From contig NZ_PEFF01000001.1 of the NCBI RefSeq assembly GCF_002754375.1, positions 62,001 through 126,000 on the forward strand: DNA of 64,000 bases, given 5' to 3'. Source of the stretch: Variovorax sp. 54. Its GTDB lineage: Bacteria > Pseudomonadota > Gammaproteobacteria > Burkholderiales > Burkholderiaceae_C. Below are positions 48,866 to 57,673 of this stretch, in pieces; position 1 is the stretch's first letter; each line of letters starts with the position of its first letter. A program made the position numbers and the translations under genes. The notes beneath the pieces were generated by a model. The model was given only the letters and a program-made list of their open reading frames with translations. It did not search any database and was not told where the DNA came from.

Positions 48866-49627
48866 TCAGCCCGGAGCGCGTGTGCTGTCGCGCGCCAGCA
48901 GCCGCGCCAGCGCCTCGGGCAACCCCTGGTTCGGCTTGATCGGCGGCGGTGCAAAACTGCCCAGCCGCGCCGGCGCGGGCGCCAGCGACACGAGCGTCTG
49001 CGCATGGCACACGGCACTCGACACGCCGTCGACCACCGGCACCGGTATGCGGTCCTTGATCGAGCGCGCCAGGCCCGCGAGCGGCGCGCCGGCAATGATG
49101 ATCACGTCCGCGCCGTCGTCCTCGATGGCCGACATGCACAAAGCCTCCAGCCGCTGGCCGTGGTCGTCCTGCACATGCCCGATGTCCTTGAGCGGACCGT
49201 CGAGGCTGCGGATACTCGCGAGCCGGTCGATGAGGCCGTTGGCCTGCACGCACTCGCGGTACCAGGCCGTGATGCGGCGCGAGATCGCGATGATCGAGAA
49301 GCGCTTGCCGAGCAGGCATGCGCTCATCAAGGCCGCTTCGGTCAGGCCGACCACGGGAATGTCGAGCGCCTCGCGCAGGCCGTCGATGCCGGGGTCGCCG
49401 AAGGCCGCAACCACGATGGCGTCATGCCGCGTGTGGTGTTCGGCCGCGAGCGTGGCGGCGGCGTACGCACCGATCAGCGATTCGAAGCGGGTCTCGATGT
49501 AGGCCACGCCGAAGGGCGCCGTGAGCACCTCGATGCGCGTGTCGCTCGCGGCCGCGCGCCGGGCTTCGGCCGCGATCAGGTCGGAGACGCTTTGCGAGGT
49601 GTTGGGGTTGATCAGCAGCAGGTTCAT
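48866..49627 (-). CDS. Hydantoin-racemase-family protein lacking both catalytic cysteines
   Basis: 253 residues of the Asp/Glu/hydantoin racemase superfamily (opening LLINPNTSQSVSDLI; AFGDPGIDGLREAL; PVPVVDGVSSAV). In hydantoin and allantoin racemases the catalytic cysteines stand before FGDPG and in a GCAGM-like motif. Here these read AAFGDPG and AGAPLAG, so both Cys are missing; checked on the nucleotide sequence. Cys-dependent racemisation is therefore unlikely. It is 23 bp after the hydantoinase gene, so it acts in the same pathway; which reaction it performs is unknown. Confidence 0.8.
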   Translation of the reverse strand: MNLLLINPNTSQSVSDLIAAEARRAAASDTRIEVLTAPFGVAYIETRFESLIGAYAAATLAAEHHTRHDAIVVAAFGDPGIDGLREALDIPVVGLTEAALMSACLLGKRFSIIAISRRITAWYRECVQANGLIDRLASIRSLDGPLKDIGHVQDDHGQRLEALCMSAIEDDGADVIIIAGAPLAGLARSIKDRIPVPVVDGVSSAVCHAQTLVSLAPAPARLGSFAPPPIKPNQGLPEALARLLARDSTRAPG

Positions 49628-49650
49628 GGCAATGTCTCCAGGCGAAAGGC

Positions 49651-51078
49651 TCAGGACGGTCGGCGGCTCGGCAGCAAGGTGGGTTCGCCCCGGCGCAGGA
49701 ATTCTCCGCGTCCGGCGCGTGGATGGAAACGTTCGCCGTCCCACACGACTTCGCCGCGTGCCAGCGTCAGTGCCGGCCAGGCTTTCACCTCGATGCCCTC
49801 GTAGGGCGTGTAGTCGACATCGTGGTGCAGGTCGGCGTTGCGAATGGCGCGCGGCGTGGTGCCCCAGACCACGAGGTCGGCATCGGCGCCGACAGCGATC
49901 GTGCCCTTGCGCGGGTGCAGCCCGTAGGCCTTGGCGGGGTTGGTGGACGTCAGCTCGACAAACTTGTTGATCGTGATGCGCCCGTCGAGCACACCGTGCG
50001 AGAACAAGAGCGGCAGCCGCGTCTCGATGCCCGGAATGCCGTTCGGGATGTGGCGGAACGCCACCTCTTCCCCGCCGGGCTTCTTGCCCTCGGGCGCGTC
50101 GTAGCGGAACGGCGCATGGTCCGACGAGAAGATCGTGAACAGTCCATCGGACAGCCCGTTCCAGATCACCTGCTGGTTCTCGCGGTTGCGCGGCGGCGGG
50201 CTGCAGACGCAGCGCGCGCCCTGGTAGCTGTCGTCGATGCCCAGGTCTTCGGCGGTCAGGAACAGGTACTGCGGACACGTTTCGGCAAACACGCTCAGGC
50301 CGTGCGCGCGCGCCCAGCGGATCTGCTCGACGGCTTCGCGCCCCGACACGTGCACGATCATGATCGGCACGTCGACCAGCTCCGACAGCGCAATGGCGCG
50401 GTGCGTTGCTTCGCGCTCGACCAGCATCGGACGCGAATGTGCGTGAAAGCGCGGCGCGGTGCGCCCGTTGGCTTCGAGCCGCTTGGTCAGCCACTCGATG
50501 CAGTCGGCGTTCTCGGCGTGGATCATGGCCATCGCGCCCTGCTCCCGCGCCACCGACAGCACGTCGAGGATCTGGCCGTCGTCCAGCTTCAGATCGTCGT
50601 AGGTCATGTAGATCTTGAACGAGGTGTAGCCCTCGGCGATGAGCTGCGGCAGCTCATGCTTGAGCACCTCCTCGGTCGGGTCGCTCACGATCAGGTGAAA
50701 GGCGTGGTCGACGTGGGCGCGGCCCTCGGCGCGCTGGTGGTAGTCCTGCACGGCGGCGCGCAACGACTGGCCCTTCTGCTGCGCGGCGAACGGGATCACG
50801 GTGGTCGTGCCGCCGCAGGCTGCGGCGCGGGTGCCGGTGTCGAAGTCGTCGGCCATGCGCACGGGCGGCTCCATCGGCTGGTCGAGATGGCAGTGGGCAT
50901 CGACACCGCCCGGCGTCACGTAGCGGCCGGCGGCGTCGATCTCCTGCCGACCGGGCGGCAGGCCGAGGCCCAGCTGCACGATGCGGCCGTCGCGAATGCC
51001 GATGTCCGAATCGAAGGTGTCACTGGCGGTGGCAACGCGGGCGTTGCGCACCACGAGATCGAGGTCGCGGAAGGTCAT
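49651..51078 (-). CDS. Hydantoinase/dihydropyrimidinase
   Basis: 475 residues, full cyclic amidohydrolase. Metal ligands: DAHCHLDQP (His-x-His), the lysine to be carboxylated in SFKIYMTY, HAEN, IVHVSG and the catalytic Asp in SSDHAPF. It opens six-membered dihydropyrimidine or five-membered hydantoin/allantoin rings to N-carbamoyl acids. The substrate loops cannot be read safely. No N-carbamoylase or ureidopropionase lies in this operon, so the product would need an enzyme encoded elsewhere. Confidence 0.88.
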   Translation of the reverse strand: MTFRDLDLVVRNARVATASDTFDSDIGIRDGRIVQLGLGLPPGRQEIDAAGRYVTPGGVDAHCHLDQPMEPPVRMADDFDTGTRAAACGGTTTVIPFAAQQKGQSLRAAVQDYHQRAEGRAHVDHAFHLIVSDPTEEVLKHELPQLIAEGYTSFKIYMTYDDLKLDDGQILDVLSVAREQGAMAMIHAENADCIEWLTKRLEANGRTAPRFHAHSRPMLVEREATHRAIALSELVDVPIMIVHVSGREAVEQIRWARAHGLSVFAETCPQYLFLTAEDLGIDDSYQGARCVCSPPPRNRENQQVIWNGLSDGLFTIFSSDHAPFRYDAPEGKKPGGEEVAFRHIPNGIPGIETRLPLLFSHGVLDGRITINKFVELTSTNPAKAYGLHPRKGTIAVGADADLVVWGTTPRAIRNADLHHDVDYTPYEGIEVKAWPALTLARGEVVWDGERFHPRAGRGEFLRRGEPTLLPSRRPS

Positions 51079-51129
51079 GGTCTTTCTTTGCTTTTCTGTC
51101 TGTGTCTGGTGGTCGTCGGTGGCGGCTGT

Positions 51130-51858
51130 TCAGGCCTTCGCGTCGAACAGGCGGCCCCAGCCCTTCACGGCGCTCGGTTCGACGCCGACCGTCTTCAGTG
51201 CGCGCCAGACCACGGTGGCCACCGAGTCGTAGATCGGGATGCCGAGCTCGCGCTCCATCTCCTCGACCAACTGCGCGCCGCTCAGGTTGGTGCACATGAT
51301 CGTGATGGCGTCGGGGCGCTGCTGCGCCACTTCGCGCAGCATGCGGCGCAGCGTGTCGGGTTCGACCTCGCTGAAGGCGAAGTTCACCGTCAGGTCGAGA
51401 TGCCGTTCGGCCACGCAGTCGATGCCGATGCCCGCGTAGTTGGCAACGATGCGCTGCTGCACATCGTCGACGTACGGCGACACCAGGCCCAGCGTGCGCG
51501 CGCCCTGCGCGGCCAGCAGCTCGTTGAGCGCCAGCACCGAGGTGGTCGCCGGGATGCCGGTCGCCTCGGTGATGCGCGCGCACAGCGCCTGGTCTTTCTC
51601 GAAGCCGAGCCAGCTCGCCGAGGTGCCGCTCCAGCAGATGGTGTCGACGCGCGCGTCGGCCAGCAGCCGTGCGGCCTCGAGGATCTTGCGGTCGTCGAAC
51701 TGGTTCAGCGATGCGTCGCGCATCGAGATCTCGGTGACGGTGAAGCGCGAGAAATGCGCCGAGACGCCGGGCACGCCCGCGACCATCGCGCTGGTCAGCG
51801 GCTCGAGCGCGGTGTTCGACGAAGGCGTGAGCACGCCGATGAGTTTGCGAGGGGTCAT
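51130..51858 (-). CDS. Arylmalonate decarboxylase-like protein (maleate isomerase/Asp-Glu racemase superfamily)
   Basis: 242 residues. The opening IGVLTPSSNTALEP and VDTICWSGTSASWLGFEKD place it in the maleate cis-trans isomerase/arylmalonate decarboxylase group. At the first active-site position it has Gly78-Thr79-Ser80 instead of Cys, and the second Cys is present (Cys189, in ITIMCTN). This Gly/Cys pattern and the GRLFD C terminus match bacterial arylmalonate decarboxylase (Gly74/Cys188), not two-Cys isomerases. A decarboxylase or one-base chemistry is inferred. It lies between the MFS and hydantoinase genes. Confidence 0.8.
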   Translation of the reverse strand: MTPRKLIGVLTPSSNTALEPLTSAMVAGVPGVSAHFSRFTVTEISMRDASLNQFDDRKILEAARLLADARVDTICWSGTSASWLGFEKDQALCARITEATGIPATTSVLALNELLAAQGARTLGLVSPYVDDVQQRIVANYAGIGIDCVAERHLDLTVNFAFSEVEPDTLRRMLREVAQQRPDAITIMCTNLSGAQLVEEMERELGIPIYDSVATVVWRALKTVGVEPSAVKGWGRLFDAKA

Positions 51859-51877
51859 GGGAGTCGAGTGGGTGGGA

Positions 51878-53203
51878 TCAGACCGGCAGCTTCTTGCTGT
51901 AGTCGATCAGCATCGTCGAGCAGACGAACAGGCCCGCGCCGGCGGCCGTGAACAGCATCAGCGCCATGAAGTACGAGCCCGTGGCCTGCACGATGAGGCC
52001 GACCACGATCGGCACGCCGATGCCCGCCACGTTGCCGCCGAGGTTCATCGTGCCGCCCAGGAAGCCGACCCGGGCACGCGTGCCGAGGATCGAGGGCACG
52101 CACCAGAACAGACCGCACCAGCGCAGGAAGAACAGCGTGACCGACAGCAGCACGACCACGGCGATCGGGTCGGTGATGCGCGTCACCATGAAGATGGCGA
52201 TGGTCGCGATGATCGACGAGATGCCGAACAGCGTGCGCAGCACCTTGCTCTGCGAGGCGCCGGCGGCCATCCATTTGTCGGCCAGCCAGCCGCCGAACAT
52301 TTCGCCGACGAAGCCCGAGAAGAACATGATGAACACCGCGCCGCCCATCTGCTTGATGTCGAAGCCGTGCACTTTCGACAGGTAGTTGGGCATCCAGGTG
52401 AGCAGGCCGTAGAACAGCGCGTTGAAGCACATCCAGCCGAAGAACATGCCCCACACCGAGCGGTAGCGGAAGAAGTCGAGCACGCGGCCGCTTGCATTGG
52501 CCGATTCCTTGGCGGCGTCGGCGGCGTGGCTGGCCTCGATGTAGCGCGCCTCGGCTTCGTTCACGTCGGGATGCTGGCGCGGGTGGTTGCGGATGTAGCG
52601 CCAGGCGAAGTAGCCGGCGATCACGGTGCCGACACCGGCGATCACGAAGGCCAGGCGCCACGAGCCGAGCACGGCGATCAGCGCCGAGATCAGGATCGCG
52701 CCCAGCGCCGCACCCAGCGGAGCGCCGCCGTCGAGCAAGGTGGCGCCGCGCCCGCGTTCGGTCTGCGTCATCCAGATGCCGTTGAGCTTGCCGCCCGCGG
52801 GGTAGATCGGCGCTTCGGCCGCGCCCAGGCCCAGTCGCGTGAGCAGCAAGGGCACCCAGCCCGTGCAGACGGCGGCGATGGCCTGGAAGAAGCCCCAGCC
52901 CACGGTGGCGCCGGCGATGACGACGCGCGGGCCGAAGCGGTCGGCCAGCATGCCGCCCGGAATCTGCATCAGCGCATAGGTCCAGAAGAACGAGCTGAGC
53001 AGCAGGCCCTGCACGGCCGGGCCGATGTCGAATTCCTTGGCGATCAGCGGCATGGCCACCGAGAGCGAGGCCCTGTCGATGTAGTTGATCGAGATCAGGA
53101 ACAACATCATCAGGAAGATCTTCCAGCGCACCTTGGTGGGCTGGATCGTGTCGTCGGGCGCTGCGGCGGTCGCCTTGGCGCCGTCCGTCATGGTGTTTTG
53201 CAT
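51878..53203 (-). CDS. MFS permease, anion:cation symporter (ACS) type
   Basis: 441 residues, twelve membrane segments. Typical ACS blocks are NYIDRASLSVAMP and LADRFGPRVV between helices 2 and 3. ACS members import organic acids such as phthalate, glucarate or hydantoin-like anions. ATG 53203 has AGGAG 9 bp upstream and was preferred to the longer frame. It is the first gene of the operon; 148-171 bp upstream lies the TGTTGAC operator array. The 218 bp before it hold no gene. Confidence 0.9.
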   Translation of the reverse strand: MQNTMTDGAKATAAAPDDTIQPTKVRWKIFLMMLFLISINYIDRASLSVAMPLIAKEFDIGPAVQGLLLSSFFWTYALMQIPGGMLADRFGPRVVIAGATVGWGFFQAIAAVCTGWVPLLLTRLGLGAAEAPIYPAGGKLNGIWMTQTERGRGATLLDGGAPLGAALGAILISALIAVLGSWRLAFVIAGVGTVIAGYFAWRYIRNHPRQHPDVNEAEARYIEASHAADAAKESANASGRVLDFFRYRSVWGMFFGWMCFNALFYGLLTWMPNYLSKVHGFDIKQMGGAVFIMFFSGFVGEMFGGWLADKWMAAGASQSKVLRTLFGISSIIATIAIFMVTRITDPIAVVVLLSVTLFFLRWCGLFWCVPSILGTRARVGFLGGTMNLGGNVAGIGVPIVVGLIVQATGSYFMALMLFTAAGAGLFVCSTMLIDYSKKLPV

Positions 53204-53350
53204 CGGTTTGTCTCCTTGCAGTGGCACGGATGCCAGCTTGCAAGGAAACGACCCGGCACGCTGGCGAACTTGGCAGTCGCGGGTCGGGCTGGTCCGGGCC
53301 AGTGCACCACCGAGGCTGTGGAGCGGAATTTAGGTGCTGTCGAAATTAAC

Positions 53351-53380
53351 GTCAACAACAATGTTGACAATATTGTTGAC
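53351..53380. promoter_or_regulatory. TGTTGAC operator array upstream of the hydantoinase operon
   Basis: GTCAACA (53351-53357) and TGTTGAC (53362-53368) form a perfect inverted repeat with a 4-bp centre. TGTTGAC recurs 12 bp further on (53374-53380), and ACAATATTGT (53367-53376) is itself a palindrome. The stretch is AT-rich in a GC-rich setting. On the minus strand a TTGTCA and a TAATTT are spaced about right for a promoter overlapping the repeats. It is a likely binding site for the FCD regulator encoded at the operon end. Confidence 0.7.
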
Positions 53381-53421
53381 GATAATGGCAAACACCTAGC
53401 CCGCAGCCCCTTCCCGAGGGA

Positions 53422-54648
53422 TCACGCGGCGTGGACGGCCGGTGTTTCCGCAAAGTACGTCATGGCCGCCGCCACCCCGCTGGCGGCCATCGGCACGCCC
53501 GCCAGCTTGAAACCCATCTCGACGCCGGTCAAGGCGGCCATGAGCGTCAGGTCGTTGCAGTCACCCAGGTGGCCGATGCGGAACATGCGGCCCCGGAGCT
53601 TGCCCAGGCCTGCGCCCAGCGACAGGTCGAAGCGCTGGTGGATGAGGCGGCGCAGCGCGTCGGCATCGACGCCTTGCGGCGTGATGACGCCGGTCAGCAC
53701 CGGCGAATGCACGCGCTCGTCGGCGCACTGCGTGGGCAGGCCCCAGGCCTGCACGGCGGCGCGCACGCCGCGGCCCCAGCGCTTGTGGCGCTCGAAGATC
53801 ACGGGCAGGCCCTGCTCGAGCACCATGTCCAGCGCCTCGCTGAGGCCGTACAGCAGGTTCGTGCTCGGCGTGTAGGGCCAGTAGCCGCCCTGGTTCATCT
53901 CGATGATCTCGTCCCAGGCCCAGAAGGCCTTGGGCAGGCGCGCCGTCTTCGCCACCTCGAGCGCCTTGGGCGACACCGCGTTGAAGCTGATGCCCGGCGG
54001 CAGCATGAGGCCCTTCTGCGAGCCGCTGATGGTGACGTCCACGCCCCACTCGTCGTGCCGGTAGTCGGCGCTTGCGAGGCCCGAAATGGTGTCGACCATC
54101 AGCAGCGCCGGATGGCCCGCCGCGTCGATCGCGCGGCGCACCGAAGCGATGTCGGAGGTGACGCCGGTCGAGGTTTCGTTGTGCACCACGCACACGGCCT
54201 TGATGTGGTGCGTGGTGTCCTGGCGCAGGCGCTGCTCGATCAGGTCGGCCTGCACGCCGTGGCGCCAGCTGCGCGGCAGGCCGGTTTCGTCGGTGCCTTC
54301 GAGCGCAAGGAACTCGGGCTCCAGGCCGAGCCGGTGCGCCATCTTCTGCCACAGCGTGGCGAAGTGGCCGGTCTCGAACATCAGCACGTGGTCGCCGGGG
54401 CTCATCACGTTGACGAGCGCCGCCTCCCATGCGCCGGTGCCCGATGCGGGATAGACGACGACCGGATGCCGGGTCTGGAACACCTGCTGCAGCCCGCTGA
54501 TGACCTTCTTGCCCAGCGTGGCGAACTCGGGCCCGCGGTGGTCGATGGTCGGCAGGCTGATGGCCCGCAGGATGCGGTCGGGCACGGGGCTGGGGCCCGG
54601 AATCTGCAGGAAGTGGCGGCCGCTGGGATGGTTGTCGAGCGCGATCAT
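53422..54648 (-). CDS. Class V aminotransferase (alanine/serine/ureidoglycine-glyoxylate type)
   Basis: 408 residues. The family opening FLQIPGPSPVPDRIL, the glycine-rich PASGTGAWEAAL and the PLP lysine in SGSQKGLMLPPG are clear. Relatives include serine-glyoxylate aminotransferase and PucG, the (S)-ureidoglycine-glyoxylate aminotransferase. A ureide role is conceivable given the neighbouring hydantoinase operon, but here it follows the hydratase/amidase/TRAP genes on the same strand. The gap to the hydratase is 44 bp. Confidence 0.87.
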   Translation of the reverse strand: MIALDNHPSGRHFLQIPGPSPVPDRILRAISLPTIDHRGPEFATLGKKVISGLQQVFQTRHPVVVYPASGTGAWEAALVNVMSPGDHVLMFETGHFATLWQKMAHRLGLEPEFLALEGTDETGLPRSWRHGVQADLIEQRLRQDTTHHIKAVCVVHNETSTGVTSDIASVRRAIDAAGHPALLMVDTISGLASADYRHDEWGVDVTISGSQKGLMLPPGISFNAVSPKALEVAKTARLPKAFWAWDEIIEMNQGGYWPYTPSTNLLYGLSEALDMVLEQGLPVIFERHKRWGRGVRAAVQAWGLPTQCADERVHSPVLTGVITPQGVDADALRRLIHQRFDLSLGAGLGKLRGRMFRIGHLGDCNDLTLMAALTGVEMGFKLAGVPMAASGVAAAMTYFAETPAVHAA

Positions 54649-54692
54649 GGGTGTGTCTCCGTTCTGTGTTCTGGATGGATGGACGAAAGGTT

Positions 54693-55463
54693 CTAGAGCT
54701 GCACCGCCGCGTGGCCGATGCCCGGGAATTCAGCGGTGACGAGGTCGCCCTCGCCCGCTTCGAGAATGCCGACCCAGGTGCCGGTCGTGACCACGGTGCC
54801 GGCCGCGACGGTCTCGCCGTGGCGCGTGGCATGGCGCAACCACACGGGCAGCAGCCAGGCGGGGTCGCCGAGCGAATGCGTGCCGCGGCGCATCACGGCG
54901 GCGCGCGCGCCGATGCGCACCTCGCACGCTTGCGCGGCCCAGTCGCGTGCCACGAACGGCACCCACTCGCCGAGCACCAGCGCGCCGTGCGATTGCAGGT
55001 CGGCCAGCTTGCACAGCGCGGGCGCGTCGATGGGCTCCTGCCAGCGGGAATCGACGATCTCGATCGACACCGCCATCGCATCGACCAGGGCGCGTGCGCT
55101 GTCGACAGCCAGCGTCGATGCCAACGCCGGATCGACATCGCACCCGATCCGCAGCGCGATCTCGGCCTCGATGCCGCGGATGTGGAACGGCCAGTCGCCC
55201 GCCGTCGCCGGGCTGGGCCACACGCCGCGCGGCGGCAGCGGTGCGTGGGTCAGCACGGCATCGCGCGACGGGCCACCGGCTTTCCAGTACCGGGGCGGCG
55301 CAGTGCCGAACCAGCCGAGCGCCTGCGCCACCTGCTGCTGCACGGCGTAGGCATCGTTGGCCTGCGTCAGCAGGTCGGCCATCGACGCCGCGGGACACGT
55401 GGCGTGCGCACCGCGCGCACGAACCAGTGCCTCGGCCACAGCGTCGATTCTTGAAAGGGACAT
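54693..55463 (-). CDS. 2-keto-4-pentenoate hydratase-family protein (first)
   Basis: 256 residues of the FAH/MhpD fold. The metal-binding Glu pair is in IRGIEAEIALRIG, with the C-terminal GTVVTTGTWVGIL typical of hydratases and 4-oxalocrotonate decarboxylases. Such enzymes hydrate 2-hydroxypenta-2,4-dienoates or decarboxylate oxalocrotonate with Mg2+. Substrate unknown. It is similar in layout to the next gene, so the pair may be hydratase and decarboxylase partners. Confidence 0.82.
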   Translation of the reverse strand: MSLSRIDAVAEALVRARGAHATCPAASMADLLTQANDAYAVQQQVAQALGWFGTAPPRYWKAGGPSRDAVLTHAPLPPRGVWPSPATAGDWPFHIRGIEAEIALRIGCDVDPALASTLAVDSARALVDAMAVSIEIVDSRWQEPIDAPALCKLADLQSHGALVLGEWVPFVARDWAAQACEVRIGARAAVMRRGTHSLGDPAWLLPVWLRHATRHGETVAAGTVVTTGTWVGILEAGEGDLVTAEFPGIGHAAVQL

Positions 55464-55506
55464 AGCGGTTGCCTCCAGTGATCTCGGAAAAACAGACAGG
55501 AAAAAT

Positions 55507-56280
55507 TCAGAAGCTCGCGCGCAGCGGCGCGAGCCCCTTCACGTCCACCCGCACGGCCGTGCCCTGCGAGGCGAACAACATGCCGGTGCACGACCCGGTC
55601 GTCACGACCTGGCCGGCCCGCAGGCCCTGGCCTCGGGCCGCGCCCTGGTTGGCCAGCCACACGAGCAGCGCACCGACGTCGGGGTGCGTGTGCTCCCCGA
55701 CCGTGTGCGCGACCACCTGCTCGTCGAAATGCATCACGACCTCGGTCTGCGCCAGGTCGAGCCACGCACGTTCGAAAGGCGCGGGCTCGCCGAGCACCAG
55801 GCCGCCGTGGCACAGCAGGTCGGCCAGCAGCGCCGAGGGGCTGGCGTCGAGCCAGTCGATGAGGCGGGTCTCCGCCACCTCGATCACGGGCAGCACCGAG
55901 ACGATGGCATCGGCGACCTCGTCGCGGGTGTAGGGCGCCGCGCGTGGCGGCAGGTCGGTGCCGAGGCGGAACGCGAGTTCGGCCTCGACGCCGCGCAGAT
56001 GCCATGCGCCGCCGACCAGCGACGCGCCGCCGGGCAGCAGCCCCTCGGCCGGCAGCGGTGCGCACGCGGGCTCGCGGCCCGGCGCGCTCGCACCGACCTT
56101 CCAGCCGCCGACAGTGCCGAGCACCGCCAGCGTCGCGTCCTGGATCGCGTAGGCCGTGTGCCGGTCGTGCGCAGGCAGCAGCGACGACATCACGCGCCGG
56201 CCGTCGCGCCGCGCGCGGCACAGCGCCTGCGCGGCCTCGGCCGGCAAGAGCTGCGGCGCGACGGCCTCGGCCAGCGTCAC
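55507..56280 (-). CDS. 2-keto-4-pentenoate hydratase-family protein (second)
   Basis: 257 residues from GTG 56280, which overlaps the amidase stop by 3-4 bp (GTGA). The frame upstream is open but belongs to the amidase shadow. FAH/MhpD features: YAIQDATLAVLGTVGGWKVG, RGVEAELAFRLG (Glu pair) and VVTTGSCTGMLFA. It is a diverged paralogue of the neighbouring 54693-55463 gene; MhpD-type enzymes can form complexes with a related decarboxylase. Confidence 0.82.
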   Translation of the reverse strand: MTLAEAVAPQLLPAEAAQALCRARRDGRRVMSSLLPAHDRHTAYAIQDATLAVLGTVGGWKVGASAPGREPACAPLPAEGLLPGGASLVGGAWHLRGVEAELAFRLGTDLPPRAAPYTRDEVADAIVSVLPVIEVAETRLIDWLDASPSALLADLLCHGGLVLGEPAPFERAWLDLAQTEVVMHFDEQVVAHTVGEHTHPDVGALLVWLANQGAARGQGLRAGQVVTTGSCTGMLFASQGTAVRVDVKGLAPLRASF

Positions 56281-57662
56281 AACACGGGGAAGCGCTGCCA
56301 CGGATGGGCCTGTTCGAACGAGCGCGCGAGCGCGAGCAAGGCGTCGTCCGCCCCTTCGCGCGCCACGAGCTGCACGCCGACCGGCAGTTGTCCCGCAAAG
56401 CCGCACGGCAGCGCGATGGCGGGCAGGCCCACGGCGTTCGCGAAGCCGGCGAACACCGCATGGCCGCGCGGGCCGACCTCGCGCCCGTCGATGCGCGTCG
56501 GATGCGTCTCGCCAGCGGGCCACGGCAACGCGGCCGCGGCCGGCGTCAACAGGAAATCGTAGCGATCGAACAACTGCGCCAGCGTGTTGCGCAAGCGCTC
56601 GGCCTCGTACAGCAGCTCGAACAGCTCGGCCGCGCTGGCCTTGCGCCCGTTCTCCGCATTCGCCTGCATCACCGGCCCGAACAGCGACGGATCGAAGGGC
56701 CGGCTCGACAGCTCCTGCGGATGCGCCACCAGCCACGCCAGCCCGACCTGCGCCAGCAGCGGCCAGCGCTGGTTGACTGCTTCAACGAGGCCGAAGTCTT
56801 GCGCCGTCGTGACCTCGTGGCCCAGCGCGGCCATGTGGCGCGCGGTCGCTTCGGTCAGCGCCGCGATCTGCGGATCGACCGGGTGATCACCGAAGCGCGG
56901 AATGAAGAGAATGCGCGCGCGTTGCGGGCCCGCGCCCTCTTCCACCGGCCGGTCGCCGATCACCTGCATCACCGCCGCCACGTCGGCCACGCTGCGCGCG
57001 ATCGGGCCCGCGACCTCGAAGCCCAGAAAGATCGGCGGCAGCCCGTCGCCGCGCGGCACGCGTCCGCGCGAAGGCTTGAAGCCGACCAGGTTGGTGTGCG
57101 AGGCCGGCCGGCGGATGGAGCCCCCGCCGTCGGTGCCCAGCGCAATCGGGCAACCGCCCGCGGCCACCAGCGCCACTGCGCCACCCGACGAGCCGCCGGG
57201 CGTGAGCTTCGGGTCCCACGGGTTGCCGGTGGGGCCGAACACCGGGTTGTCGGTGTAGCCCTGCATCGTGAACTCGGGCACGTTGGTCTTGCCGAAGATC
57301 AGGGCACCGGCCTCGCGCAGCTTCGCCACCGGCAGCTCGTCGCGGTCAGCCACCACGCCGGCCAGCGCGCGGCTGCCCCAGTGCGTCGGCAGGCCGCGCA
57401 CCTGCAGGTTGTCCTTGATGGTGACGGGCACGCCGTCGAGCGCGCCCAGCGCCCGGCCGTTGCGCCAGCGCGCGGTGCTTTGCTCGGCCGCGTGCGTGGC
57501 GCCTTCGCTGTCGAGCGTGATGAGCGCGTTCAGCCGCGGGTTGACCTCGGCGCTGCGCTGCAGGCAGGCATGCAGCGCGTCGGTCGGGGTGAACGACGCC
57601 TCGCGGTAGCCGGCCGCGAGCTGCGCGGCGTCGAGTTGCCAGAGCGGTGTGGTGGTGTGCAT
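56277..57662 (-). CDS. Amidase (amidase-signature family)
   Basis: 461 residues. The Ser-cisSer-Lys triad is visible: Lys in VTIKDNLQV, cis-Ser in TPGGSSGGAVAL and the nucleophile Ser in GTDGGGSIRRPAS. It hydrolyses an amide to acid and ammonia in the cytosol. It is 11 bp from dctM and coupled to the second hydratase. With the TRAP importer, this suggests uptake of an amide or amide-containing acid as substrate. Confidence 0.88.
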   Translation of the reverse strand: MHTTTPLWQLDAAQLAAGYREASFTPTDALHACLQRSAEVNPRLNALITLDSEGATHAAEQSTARWRNGRALGALDGVPVTIKDNLQVRGLPTHWGSRALAGVVADRDELPVAKLREAGALIFGKTNVPEFTMQGYTDNPVFGPTGNPWDPKLTPGGSSGGAVALVAAGGCPIALGTDGGGSIRRPASHTNLVGFKPSRGRVPRGDGLPPIFLGFEVAGPIARSVADVAAVMQVIGDRPVEEGAGPQRARILFIPRFGDHPVDPQIAALTEATARHMAALGHEVTTAQDFGLVEAVNQRWPLLAQVGLAWLVAHPQELSSRPFDPSLFGPVMQANAENGRKASAAELFELLYEAERLRNTLAQLFDRYDFLLTPAAAALPWPAGETHPTRIDGREVGPRGHAVFAGFANAVGLPAIALPCGFAGQLPVGVQLVAREGADDALLALARSFEQAHPWQRFPVL

Positions 57663-57673
57663 CGCGGCGGGCC

